Below, piece after piece: positions 1 to 6,978 of a stretch of 47,409 bases of DNA (the stretch's first letter is position 1; every line of letters starts with the position of its first letter). The stretch comes from DLAJ01 sp023663615 (GTDB lineage: Bacteria > Bacillota > Clostridia > Lachnospirales > Lachnospiraceae), in assembly GCA_023663615.1 (NCBI GenBank), contig JAMPHA010000019.1, positions 1 to 47,409 of the forward strand. The letters run 5' to 3'. The notes beneath the pieces were generated by a model, which saw only the letters and a program-made list of their open reading frames with translations, was not told where the DNA came from and did no database searches. The translations under genes and the position numbers were made by a program.

Positions 1-2
1 AT

Positions 3-671
3 TTAATCTGCGGTAAAACTGCAGTAGGTGGGTACTTTATTTCGCCGCGTTACATGGTGGCAAGGACTATCATGTTTGACAAGGAGCTGAAAGAACTGCT
101 GGCAAGCTATCCGGATGCGGTCTGCGTCAATATCGGGTGCGGTTTGGATGACCGTTTTTTGCGGGTGGACAACGGAAAAATCGAATGGTTCAATGTGGAT
201 CTTCCGGATTCCATAGAAGTCAGAAAAAAGGTTTTTGCGGAGATAGAGCGCGAACATATGCTGGCAGGGAGTATCCTGGAACCGGATTGGATGAGAGATA
301 TTCCGAAAGAGCGTGTTACGATCGTGATCGCAGAGGGACTGCTCATGTATTTTTCAAAGGAACAGGTGCGTACGATTCTGCACAACATCACCGGTTCTTT
401 TGAGCGGGGATTCCTGCTTGCGGAGCTGATGCACCCTAAGATGATGAAGGAGAAGGTGCATGACACGGTAAAGCATACGAACGCAAAATTTGGCTGGGGA
501 ACGAAAACGGGAAAAGAATTGTCTGAGCTTGATCCGGCGTTGAAACTGATAAAAGAACAGAGCTTTTGGGAAGAAATGAAGAAATATACATTTGCGGGAA
601 AGCTTGGCAGTCTGTTAGCGAAAGATTTTAATAACAGGCTGGCTGTTTACAGATGGGAGAGAGAGGCGTAA
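3..671 (+). CDS. class I SAM-dependent methyltransferase, LCM/PpmA-like (5' end cut by window edge)
   Basis: Probably transfers a methyl group from S-adenosylmethionine to a small molecule or carboxylate; the substrate cannot be told. The reading frame stays open from base 3 to the first ATG at 54, and the residues upstream of that ATG (FISPRY and around) fit the leucine-carboxyl-methyltransferase fold, so the true start lies before the window. Family landmarks are the VNIGCGLDDRF glycine-rich SAM loop, the acidic NVDLPD strand end that would bind the ribose, and the AEGLLMYF motif. The gene stops directly against the next gene's start, so the two are probably co-transcribed and translationally coupled. 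The family is clear, the role unknown. Confidence 0.85.
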   Translation, partial: LICGKTAVGGYFISPRYMVARTIMFDKELKELLASYPDAVCVNIGCGLDDRFLRVDNGKIEWFNVDLPDSIEVRKKVFAEIEREHMLAGSILEPDWMRDIPKERVTIVIAEGLLMYFSKEQVRTILHNITGSFERGFLLAELMHPKMMKEKVHDTVKHTNAKFGWGTKTGKELSELDPALKLIKEQSFWEEMKKYTFAGKLGSLLAKDFNNRLAVYRWEREA

Positions 672-1835
672 ATGGAATTCCATTTCAAAAAAGGAGTTTA
701 TCACTTAAACGATCAGAGCAATTTTAATTTTCAGTTAAACCGTGTCGTCATGTGGGACGGCGGCGACTTGGAGGAGATCAAAAAGGTCGGACCGAAGATC
801 AGGACCAGCGAGGACTGGAAGCGGGAGCTGATCGCCCTCGGAGATCAGGCGGTGTCGGAAGGTCGGACGGAAAATGCGATCGCCTATTACCGGATGAGCG
901 AGTTCTTCATGTATGACGGCGATCCGGATAAAAAAGCCTACTATGTGAAGGCAACGGAAATGTTTTACGACTATTACAAGTCTGTGTTTGACAGCGGCGA
1001 GGTGGAGCGGTACGAGGTGCCCTATGAAGATGTGGTCCTGCCGGTCATGGCGGCAAAGGCAAAAGGGGAGGAAAAGGACGTCATTTTACTGCATGGCGGG
1101 AATGACAGTTATTTTGAAGAATTTTTTATCCCTATGCGGTATCTGGCGGAGAACGGTTTTACGACCTATCTGTTTGAAGGGCCGGGTCAGGGCGGCGTGA
1201 TGCGGGTGCAGGGAAAGCATTTTACTCATGAGTGGGAACGACCGGTGAAAGCAGTTCTTGATTATTTTCATCTGGATGATGTGACGATCATCGGCGCATC
1301 CCTCGGCGGGATGCTGGCGCCCCGTGCGGCGGCGTTTGAAAAGCGGATCAGGCGGGTGATCGCGTGGAGCGTTTTCCCGAATTTCAGGGATGTGATTTTG
1401 TCCGCATCCAGTCCGAACGAGGAACGGCGTATGAAGCTGGCGAAATGGCTGCTGGATCACCATTGCAAAGGAATCATCAACATGGTATTTAACAAGCTGG
1501 CGAAAAAGGATGAAATGATCCGCTGGGGATTGGAGCATGGAAAGTATGCCTATGAGGCAAAAGATGCCTACGGGTACGCTCAGAAGATGAATCAATTCCA
1601 GATGATGGACATTGCGGACAGGATCACGCAGGATATTCTGATCGTCGGGGCAAATAAAGACCATTTTATCCCGTACACGATGATCGGGGAAGAAATCAAC
1701 GCCCTGAAAAATGTACATTCCCTGACATTCCGATTGTTCACGGACAAAGAGGACGCCTGCAACCACTGCAACTGCGGAAATGTAAAGCTGACCTTCGACA
1801 CGTTTATGAATTGGATCATGCAGATGAAGATGTGA
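672..1835 (+). CDS. alpha/beta hydrolase, FrsA / dihydropseudooxynicotine-hydrolase-like
   Basis: Predicted cytoplasmic serine hydrolase of 387 residues, the usual length for this group with an N-terminal helical cap (about 1-115). The nucleophile elbow GASLGG puts Ser at 210, an HGG oxyanion-type motif is at 141-143, and the likely acid and base are Asp330 (GANKDHF) and His365 in a Cys/His-rich stretch (CNHCNC). The start abuts the stop of the methyltransferase, with a purine-rich GGGAGAGAGAGG upstream, so the pair forms an operon. It could hydrolyse an ester, amide or C-C bond of a small molecule made or modified by its neighbour; that is inference. Confidence 0.88.
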   Translation: MEFHFKKGVYHLNDQSNFNFQLNRVVMWDGGDLEEIKKVGPKIRTSEDWKRELIALGDQAVSEGRTENAIAYYRMSEFFMYDGDPDKKAYYVKATEMFYDYYKSVFDSGEVERYEVPYEDVVLPVMAAKAKGEEKDVILLHGGNDSYFEEFFIPMRYLAENGFTTYLFEGPGQGGVMRVQGKHFTHEWERPVKAVLDYFHLDDVTIIGASLGGMLAPRAAAFEKRIRRVIAWSVFPNFRDVILSASSPNEERRMKLAKWLLDHHCKGIINMVFNKLAKKDEMIRWGLEHGKYAYEAKDAYGYAQKMNQFQMMDIADRITQDILIVGANKDHFIPYTMIGEEINALKNVHSLTFRLFTDKEDACNHCNCGNVKLTFDTFMNWIMQMKM

Positions 1836-1971
1836 GGCTGCGCCGTACGAGACCACACTTATTGTTTTTGGTCTTGCCGTTACGGGAGGCTGGATTGTTG
1901 GAAATCAGAGCGGATACTTAAAAAAACATCCGGCGAAAGACGAAAAAAAGAATCAGCGGAGGACCATGTTC

Positions 1972-2000
1972 TTGCGATGGAATGGTAAATGGCGTATAAT
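1972..2000 (+). promoter_or_regulatory. sigma-A-type promoter of the LysR gene
   Basis: TTGCGA at 1972-1977, a 17-bp spacer and a perfect TATAAT at 1995-2000, followed by AGAAGGGAG and the LysR ATG at 2029. This would give a short leader of about 20 nt. Confidence 0.55.
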
Positions 2001-2028
2001 TTGATAAAACGGACAGAAGGGAGCGCAT

Positions 2029-2925
2029 ATGTATAACCCCCAGTTGGAAACCTTTATCCGGGCAGCGGATGCAGGGAGCTTTCATAAAGCCGCGGAACAA
2101 TCCCACATAACGCCGACTGCGGTGATAAAGCAGATCAATTCCCTTGAGTCGGAGCTGGATGCGGCGTTGTTTACGCGGACACACCGCGGACTGATTCTAA
2201 CCCGCGCCGGCGAATCTTTTTACAAAGATGCAAAATATATGATCGAGTATGGCCGTAAGGCAAAAGCGCGTGCGAAAGCCGCAATGCAGGAGGAGACCAG
2301 CGTTGTCCGCATCGGCACGTCGCCCATGACGCCGGCACAGCTTTTGACGGATTTGTGGCCCCAGATTCATCAATATTGCTCCGATATTAGCTTTCAGCTT
2401 GTGCCGTTTGAGAATACGCCGGAAAACGCCAGAGAGATTTTGAAAAACCTCGGAGAGCATATTGACATTGTGACCGGAATTTTTGATGAAACATTGCTTG
2501 ACCTGCGCGAATGTGCGGGATTTGAGATTTCAAAAGAGCCGATCTGCTGTGCCGTTTCCCTCTATCATCCGCTCGCGAAAAAGGACAAGCTGACCGTGGA
2601 GGATCTGTATGGAGAGAATCTCATGATGATTCATCGAGGCTGGAGTCGTTTTATGGACGAGGTGCGGGATGAGCTTTCGAGGAAGCATCTGCCTGTTCAT
2701 CTTTTGGATTTTGATTTTTATGACGTGGATGTTTTTAACCAGTGCGAGCGGCACAAAAACGTTATGCTTGTGATAGAAAAATGGTCGTGCGTCCATCCAA
2801 TGATGAAAGTGATTCCCGTGGATTGGGAATATGCAATTCCTTTTGGGATCCTGTATCCGCCGCAGCCGAACAACATGCTGAAAAGGTTTTTGAACGCGGT
2901 CCGGCAGGTGGTATCCGTAAGTTGA
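2029..2925 (+). CDS. LysR family transcriptional regulator
   Basis: DNA-binding regulator of 298 residues, the normal LysR length. The N-terminal winged helix-turn-helix (about 4-62) has the family pattern (LETFIRAADAGSFHKAAEQ, then TPTAVIKQINSLE and LFTRTHRGLILTRAG). The effector-binding domain runs from about 88 to the end. It has its own promoter and ends at a perfect hairpin terminator. It is transcribed in the same direction as the aldo-keto reductase and flavin reductase genes that follow, which are its most likely targets by position. The ligand is unknown. Confidence 0.92.
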   Translation: MYNPQLETFIRAADAGSFHKAAEQSHITPTAVIKQINSLESELDAALFTRTHRGLILTRAGESFYKDAKYMIEYGRKAKARAKAAMQEETSVVRIGTSPMTPAQLLTDLWPQIHQYCSDISFQLVPFENTPENAREILKNLGEHIDIVTGIFDETLLDLRECAGFEISKEPICCAVSLYHPLAKKDKLTVEDLYGENLMMIHRGWSRFMDEVRDELSRKHLPVHLLDFDFYDVDVFNQCERHKNVMLVIEKWSCVHPMMKVIPVDWEYAIPFGILYPPQPNNMLKRFLNAVRQVVSVS

Positions 2926-3009
2926 CAGGTTTGTCATATTATGTCGAAGCGCCGGAACATACAAAAAGGGTTCCGCCAGTGATAACTTAAAGTATATACT
3001 GCTACACGA

Positions 3010-3041
3010 ATCGAGACTTCTCATGAAGTCTCGATTTTTTT
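3010..3041 (+). terminator. intrinsic terminator after LysR
   Basis: Perfect 11-bp stem (ATCGAGACTTC at 3010-3020 with GAAGTCTCGAT at 3025-3035), loop TCAT, followed by an uninterrupted T run to 3041. It separates the regulator from the downstream reductase genes. It also shows that an upstream ATG at 3023, in the loop, is not the reductase start. Confidence 0.88.
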
Positions 3042-3124
3042 ATAATGTAGGAAGAAAAACGGCAGTCTATGAAAAATTTGCAAAACGCGAAATTTTCAAC
3101 GCAGGGAAAAAGGGAGGACAAAAA

Positions 3125-3979
3125 ATGAGCAATCAAGCGTATGTAACATTGAATAACGGCGTACAGATGCCGCTGGTAGGGATCGGGACCTTTCTGCTTT
3201 CCCCGGATGAGGCGGAAAACTCCTGTATCAGCGCCTTGAAAGACGGTTATCGTCTGATCGACACGGCCAATGCCTACATGAACGAGAAAGCGGTGGGCCG
3301 TGCCATGAAAAAATCCGGTGTGCCGAGGGAGGAAATCTTTCTTGAGACAAAGCTGTGGCCGTCTTTCTATGAGCAGGAGGATGCGGTCGAAAAGACGCTG
3401 GAACGTCTGGACACGGACCATATCGACCTGCTTTTGATTCATCAGCCTGCCGGAAATTATATTGCCGGATATAAGTTGATGGAGAAGGCATACAAGGCAG
3501 GGAAAGTGAAAGCGATCGGTCTTTCTAATTTTACAAAGGAACAAATCGAGGAGATTCTTACCGTCTGCGAGGTAAAGCCTTCGATCTTACAGACAGAGGT
3601 GCACCCTTATTCGCAGGAGAAGGAACTGAAGGCATTTCTTGATAAAGAAGGAATCCTGATTCAGGCGTGGTACCCACTGGGACATGGCGATAAGGCGCTC
3701 CAGCAGGAGGCCGTATTTTCGGAGCTTGCCGCGAAGTACGGCAAATCCAATGCCCAGATTATCCTGCGCTGGCACACGCAGGCGGGCAACATTGTTATCC
3801 CCGGCTCCAAGAATCCCGACCATATCCGCGCGAACTTTGATCTTTTTGACTTTGCCCTGACAAATGAGGAAATGGAGAAAGTTGCCGCTCTGAATAAGGA
3901 TGTGCGGTATTATCACAGCACGCCGGAGCTGCTGGAGTCCTATGTGAAGATGGTTCCGCCGGTGGACGAGCAGAAGTAA
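3125..3979 (+). CDS. aldo/keto reductase (AKR, 2,5-diketogluconate-reductase-like)
   Basis: NAD(P)H-dependent carbonyl reductase of 284 residues with a TIM-barrel fold. The complete catalytic tetrad is visible: Asp46 (LIDTANAY), Tyr51, Lys76 (ETKLW) and His106 (LLIHQP). The late IPGSKNPDH motif is the usual 2'-phosphate/NADP-binding segment. The start at 3125 is chosen because AGGGAGGA precedes it at good spacing and the N-terminal beta hairpin (LNNGVQMPLVGIGTF) follows. A longer frame exists upstream but begins inside the LysR terminator. It is followed by a flavin reductase and a second AKR on the same strand, forming a small redox cluster. Confidence 0.92.
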   Translation: MSNQAYVTLNNGVQMPLVGIGTFLLSPDEAENSCISALKDGYRLIDTANAYMNEKAVGRAMKKSGVPREEIFLETKLWPSFYEQEDAVEKTLERLDTDHIDLLLIHQPAGNYIAGYKLMEKAYKAGKVKAIGLSNFTKEQIEEILTVCEVKPSILQTEVHPYSQEKELKAFLDKEGILIQAWYPLGHGDKALQQEAVFSELAAKYGKSNAQIILRWHTQAGNIVIPGSKNPDHIRANFDLFDFALTNEEMEKVAALNKDVRYYHSTPELLESYVKMVPPVDEQK

Positions 3980-4015
3980 GCGCCGGAGACGGGAATGCTT
4001 CTAAATATAACTGCA

Positions 4016-4038
4016 TATAACTGCGCAAAGCAGTTATA
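4016..4038 (+). promoter_or_regulatory. perfect hairpin just upstream of the flavin reductase RBS
   Basis: TATAACTGC (4016-4024), loop GCAAA, GCAGTTATA (4030-4038): a perfect 9-bp stem. The left arm is also part of a direct repeat (ATATAACTGC twice, about 4005-4024). No T tract follows on either strand, so it is not a standard terminator. It ends 12 bases before the GGAGG of the next gene. It could be an mRNA-stability or processing element, or a dyad operator. Confidence 0.4.
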
Positions 4039-4062
4039 AATAAAAAATCGGAGGAATTGACA

Positions 4063-4620
4063 ATGAGAAAAAATTTTGGAAAGAAAACATGGTTTTATCC
4101 GCTCCCGGTGCTGATCATCGGAAGCTATGACAAGGAGGGCAGAGCGGACGCGATGAATGCGGCATGGGGCGGCATCTATGACAGCGATAAGGTAGAGCTG
4201 TGTCTTAGCGCAGGTCACCAGACGACACAGAATATCAAAGAAAGAGGCGCATTTACCATCAGCTTTGCGGATGCAGCGCATGTGAAAGAGGCGGATTATG
4301 TGGGACTGGTTTCTGCGAAGAAAGCCGCAGACAAGATGGAAAAAGCGGGATTCCATACCGTAAAGAGCGAATTTGTGGATGCGCCGCTGATCGAAGAACT
4401 TCCCATGACATTAGAATGTAAGTTGATCAAGGTCAATGAGGACGGGAATATCATTGGCGAGATCGTTAATGTGAATGCCGATGAGAAGCTTCTTGGCAGC
4501 GACGGCACGATCGACTTGGCAAAATTACAGCCGATTTCCTTTGATCCGGTACACAATGCATATGTGAAGCTGGGGGAGAAGGTCGGAAATGCCTTTTCAG
4601 ATGGAGCGGAGTTAGAATAA
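4063..4620 (+). CDS. flavin reductase family protein (FMN-binding split barrel)
   Basis: Predicted FMN-binding flavoprotein or flavin reductase of 185 residues. The N-terminus YPLPVLIIGSYDKEGRADAMNAAW matches the FMN-binding segment of the split-barrel family; the TQNIKERGAFTISF and DYVGLVSAKKADK-type segments follow in the usual order. The ATG at 4063 is preferred because GGAGG at 4050-4054 lies at good spacing; the in-frame TTG at 4057 is too close to that site. The next gene starts four bases after the stop, so the two are co-translated. It likely acts with the flanking aldo-keto reductases in anaerobic redox metabolism; the substrate is unknown. Confidence 0.88.
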   Translation: MRKNFGKKTWFYPLPVLIIGSYDKEGRADAMNAAWGGIYDSDKVELCLSAGHQTTQNIKERGAFTISFADAAHVKEADYVGLVSAKKAADKMEKAGFHTVKSEFVDAPLIEELPMTLECKLIKVNEDGNIIGEIVNVNADEKLLGSDGTIDLAKLQPISFDPVHNAYVKLGEKVGNAFSDGAELE

Positions 4621-4623
4621 AAG

Positions 4624-5448
4624 ATGACAGCCGGATTGTGCGAGCGCTGTGTTTTGGATGCGCTGGATGCAGGCTATCGGAGCATCGACACGGCACAGTC
4701 CTATTTTAACGAGGAAGAAGTAGGAAGCGCGATCAAAAAAAGCGGCGTTTCCAGAGGGGATATTTTTCTGACTTCCAAGGTGTGGGTGGAGCATTACGGT
4801 TACGAGGAGACTAGAAAATCTGTGGAGGAATCGCTGCGCAAGTTACAGACGGATTATCTGGATCTGATGCTGCTCCATCAACCGTTCAACGATTATTACG
4901 GCGCATATCGCGCGTTGGAGGACATGTACGGGGAAGGATTACTGAAAGCGATCGGCGTTTCCAATTTTTATCCGGACAGACTGGTAGACCTCGCATCTTT
5001 TACCAAGATACCGCCCATGGTGAATCAGATTGAAACCCATGTTTTGAACCAGCGCACAGAAGACAACACTTGGATGAAAAAGTATAAAGTGGCGCACGAG
5101 GCATGGGCGCCCTTCGGTGAAGGGCGCGGAGGACTGTTTGAGAATGAAGTGCTAAAGAGCATCGGCGAAAAATATGGAAAGACCACGGCACAGGTCATGC
5201 TGCGCTGGAATATTCAGCGGGGCGTGATCGTACTTCCAAAGTCTACCCATAAGGAAAGAATGCTCCAAAATATAGACATCTTTGATTTCAATTTGACCGA
5301 GGAAGATATGAGCGCGGTCGCGGCGCTCGATACAAAGACAAGCGCGTTTTTCTCTCACTATGATCCGAACATGGTAGAGTGGTTCGTGAAGATGGTCGAG
5401 GAGAGGAAGACGAAGCACGACAGCAGCAAGGAAAAGAAGAATTGGTAG
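4624..5448 (+). CDS. aldo/keto reductase, shortened at the N-terminus
   Basis: AKR family protein of 274 residues with the tetrad intact (Asp22, Tyr27, Lys52, His85) and the nucleotide-binding LPKSTHKERM near the C-terminus. Compared with the AKR at 3125, Asp22 corresponds to Asp46, so about 24 residues are missing: the capping beta hairpin and the first barrel strand (normally LNNGxxMPxxGFGxF). No such sequence lies upstream in any frame; the flavin reductase ends three bases before the ATG. This looks like a deletion that joined the two genes. There is no good ribosome binding site of its own, so it probably depends on coupling. It may be inactive or poorly folded. Confidence 0.8.
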   Translation: MTAGLCERCVLDALDAGYRSIDTAQSYFNEEEVGSAIKKSGVSRGDIFLTSKVWVEHYGYEETRKSVEESLRKLQTDYLDLMLLHQPFNDYYGAYRALEDMYGEGLLKAIGVSNFYPDRLVDLASFTKIPPMVNQIETHVLNQRTEDNTWMKKYKVAHEAWAPFGEGRGGLFENEVLKSIGEKYGKTTAQVMLRWNIQRGVIVLPKSTHKERMLQNIDIFDFNLTEEDMSAVAALDTKTSAFFSHYDPNMVEWFVKMVEERKTKHDSSKEKKNW

Positions 5449-5460
5449 ACAGGGAAAAAG

Positions 5461-5682
5461 ATGAAATATATAAAAAGACGAAACACGTTCTATACGATCT
5501 GGCTGCTATGCTGTCTTGCATTTGCAGCTTCCGCCTGTGGAAATACGAAAACGGAGGAAACCATCATGGAACCGAGCGGGGGGAGAATACTTATCTGCCT
5601 TCCTCTACGGTGGGGGGATGGATCAAGGATGCGGCGGCATTCTGGGAGGCGCAGTGCGGGTGAGCCGAAAAATGTCTATTGA
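5461..5682 (+). pseudogene. relic of a flavodoxin-type lipoprotein gene
   Basis: The first 26 residues are a clear lipoprotein signal peptide (basic start, hydrophobic core, lipobox AASAC at Cys26) followed by a Thr/Glu-rich linker and the start of a strand (GGRILI) resembling the beta1 of lipoprotein flavodoxins. After that the frame turns into low-quality sequence and stops. A second frame instead ends in WIKDAAAFWEAQCG followed by a stop at 5661-5663, which looks like a C-terminal helix of the original protein. The centre is therefore missing and the ends are out of frame. The assignment to flavodoxin rests on context (AKRs, cyclophilin-like lipoprotein) and is tentative. Confidence 0.55.
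5619..5663 (+). repeat. direct repeat, left copy (45 bp, flanks the toxIN locus)
   Basis: Identical over 45 bp to 6441-6485. Both copies encode the same C-terminal peptide (WIKDAAAFWEAQCG, stop). Weaker similarity continues past the stop to about 5681 (CCG, then GTCTATTG with a 4-bp indel). The copies bracket the AT-rich toxin-antitoxin locus. Confidence 0.9.
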
Positions 5683-5706
5683 CTTTTGGGAAATATGTGT
5701 TATCGT
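5679..5706 (+). promoter_or_regulatory. candidate promoter of toxI-toxN
   Basis: TTGACT (5679-5684), 16-bp spacer, TATCGT (5701-5706). Transcription would start near 5713, exactly where the ToxI-like unit begins, which supports the assignment although the -10 box is imperfect. Confidence 0.5.
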
Positions 5707-5712
5707 ATTTTT

Positions 5713-5775
5713 TAGGTGAGTCCTACCTTTAAGTGGAAGTTGTAAAAGCGATGGAATCGCTGACGGTGGTTCCAC
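5713..5775 (+). ncRNA. toxI: ToxI-like antitoxin RNA of a type III toxin-antitoxin system (single unit)
   Basis: Type III antitoxins are small RNAs that fold into pseudoknots and bind the endoribonuclease toxin encoded downstream. Here AGGT/ACCT (5714-5717 with 5725-5728) forms a short stem, and the loop TCC (5721-5723) can pair with GGA (5735-5737) just 3' of it, giving an H-type pseudoknot. The core TACCTTTAAGTG matches, from memory, the 36-nt ToxI repeat of Pectobacterium, where the pairing is UGC with GCA: a compensatory change. Only one such unit is visible, whereas characterised loci carry tandem repeats. The 3' part (5741-5775) can form other short hairpins (AGCGAT/ATCGCT, GTGG/CCAC). 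A terminator and toxN follow. Confidence 0.75.
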
Positions 5776-5816
5776 AATATGGCTATGTCATATGACATAG
5801 CCATATTTATATCATT
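5776..5816 (+). terminator. intrinsic terminator between toxI and toxN
   Basis: Perfect 32-bp palindrome at 5776-5807 (half-site AATATGGCTATGTCAT) followed by TATATCATTTTT. In type III systems such a terminator between antitoxin and toxin lets only part of the transcripts read into the toxin gene, keeping antitoxin RNA in excess. Position and strength fit that role. Confidence 0.85.
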
Positions 5817-5845
5817 TTTAAAATTCAAAAGCTGATGAGGTACAA

Positions 5846-6409
5846 ATGAAGCAGGAAAGATTAAATCTATACCTGATTGATATGAAATACGTACGAAATC
5901 TGCATAATGCAGACGATAAAGTATCTTCGGTGTCGCCACAGGTAGGCAAACAGCATCGTATCTATGTAGGAATTATTATTTTGTGTAATAACAGGAAATA
6001 CCTCATTCCGCTTTCTCATGCGGTTGCCAAGCATACGAAAATGAAGCCACGGGCTGACTTTGATAAGATTTTTGATAAAAAAGGAAAATTGATTGCTGTT
6101 CTTAACTATAATCTTATGATTCCGGTTGAGGATGCACAAATATACAAAGTTGATTTAAAACCTGATCCAAAAGACTCTGCAAGTGAGTATCATTATAAAC
6201 AATTGTGTATAGATGAATTAGCATGGTGCAGAAAGAAGCAGGAAACAATTGTAAATAAGGCTAACTGCTTATATAATTTGTGTCAGAGTGAGTCTGGGTA
6301 TAAAGGGAAATCAAGATGCCTTGATTTTGCAAAACTGGAACGAGTATGTGATAAGTACAATTCCAAAGAGCATTTCAAGTCTTGTGTAAACGGATATACG
6401 ATCTGGTAA
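5846..6409 (+). CDS. toxN: type III toxin-antitoxin system toxin, ToxN/AbiQ family endoribonuclease
   Basis: Sequence-specific endoribonuclease that cleaves mRNA and its own antitoxin precursor; in other hosts it aborts phage infection. At 187 residues it has the family's usual size. Landmarks are the N-terminal LYLIDMKYVRNLHNADDKV, SPQVGKQHRIYVGIII, KHTKMK and DFDKI, then GKLIAVLNYNLMIPV, and a C-terminal helical part with NKANCLYNLC and CLDFAKLE. The catalytic loop normally reads PL(S/T)SPKxKH; here it is PLSHAVAKH (55-63), so the usual second Ser and the Lys are not evident. TGAGG at 5836-5840 is the ribosome binding site. The gene is visibly more AT-rich than its neighbours and lies between direct repeats, as expected of an acquired element. 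Confidence 0.9.
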   Translation: MKQERLNLYLIDMKYVRNLHNADDKVSSVSPQVGKQHRIYVGIIILCNNRKYLIPLSHAVAKHTKMKPRADFDKIFDKKGKLIAVLNYNLMIPVEDAQIYKVDLKPDPKDSASEYHYKQLCIDELAWCRKKQETIVNKANCLYNLCQSESGYKGKSRCLDFAKLERVCDKYNSKEHFKSCVNGYTIW

Positions 6410-6413
6410 ATAG

Positions 6414-6485
6414 TCTCGAACCGGCACGGCTGCAGAGGGCTGGATCAAGGATGCGGCGGCATTCTGGGAGGCGCAGTGCGGGTGA
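6414..6485 (+). pseudogene. second remnant of the lipoprotein C-terminus
   Basis: Open from 6414 to a TGA at 6483-6485, reading TGTAAEGWIKDAAAFWEAQCG at its end. It duplicates the C-terminal relic at 5619-5663 but has a different upstream junction (GTAAEG here, SSTVGG there). No start codon is available after the toxN stop. It is probably the original 3' end of the interrupted gene, or a copy brought in with the toxin locus. Confidence 0.5.
6441..6485 (+). repeat. direct repeat, right copy (45 bp)
   Basis: Identical to 5619-5663. After the shared TGA the copies differ by one base, share CCG, and share GTCTATTG again (6492-6499) after a 4-bp length difference. The distance between copies is 822 bp, and that interval holds the complete toxIN locus. 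Confidence 0.9.
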
Positions 6486-6493
6486 ACCGGCGT

Positions 6494-6859
6494 CTATTGT
6501 GATATGGGAAGCTTTTTGATCTCAAGTCCGATGGCATAACCTAAACCCTCCTCCACCAACAGGGAGGCATTAAAAAGTAAATTATAAGTGGCGATGATCT
6601 TTCATTCGGCAGGTTTCTTTTTTATCCAATTTATGGTATTTCCGCTTTGATCTCCCTGACTTGAAATGATCAGCGGCTTGTCCCACAAATCTTCCGGGAC
6701 AATGGTATCCTTTGCGGCCAAAGGAGAATCTTTCCGCATCAATACGCCCCAGGTATCTTTATAAGGCAAAGGGATAGCGTTATACCTCATATGATCTACA
6801 TCACCGAAAACCATTCCGAAGTCGATCAATCCTTTATCCAGTTGTTCCAGCACAAATGC
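6494..6859 (-). pseudogene. LysR family regulator fragment (effector-binding domain only)
   Basis: The minus strand encodes a stretch of a LysR effector-binding domain: LEQLDKGLIDFGMVFGDVD, PYKDTWGVLMRKDSPLA, then LWDKPLIISSQ. At 6602-6604 an in-frame TGA interrupts it, and the same frame continues at once with KIIATYNLLFNASLLVEEGLGYAIGLE before a second stop at 6494-6496. The DNA-binding domain and C-terminal end are missing. It is a dead fragment with a nonsense mutation, probably once the divergent regulator of the redox genes here. Confidence 0.8.
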
Positions 6860-6978
6860 GGCTGATGGCGGAACACAGAAAAAGGATTCTGGAGCGGGTA
6901 CACGAAGAAGAAAAACAGATCGACTGCCTGGATTATCTTGTTTATCAGATTGACCGTAACAGGGCAGGGATCAAATAA
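6844..6978 (+). pseudogene. C-terminal fragment of a MerR family regulator
   Basis: The plus strand reads QMRLMAEHRKRILERVHEE, then QIDCLDYLVYQID, and stops at 6976-6978. This is the typical dimerisation helix and tail of a MerR-type regulator. No HTH or start precedes it: sequence upstream belongs to the LysR fragment on the other strand, so the junction lies at about 6844-6860. It is a truncated relic just before the cyclophilin-like lipoprotein gene. Confidence 0.55.

Noticed and set aside
3023..3124. Upstream in-frame start that would lengthen the first aldo-keto reductase by 34 residues
   Set aside because: The ATG lies in the loop of the LysR terminator, and the ATG at 3125 has a strong ribosome binding site and the family's normal N-terminus.
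5379..5663. 94-residue frame across the AKR end and the lipoprotein relic
   Set aside because: Its first two thirds are out of frame with the real AKR gene. Only its last residues are meaningful, as a C-terminal relic.
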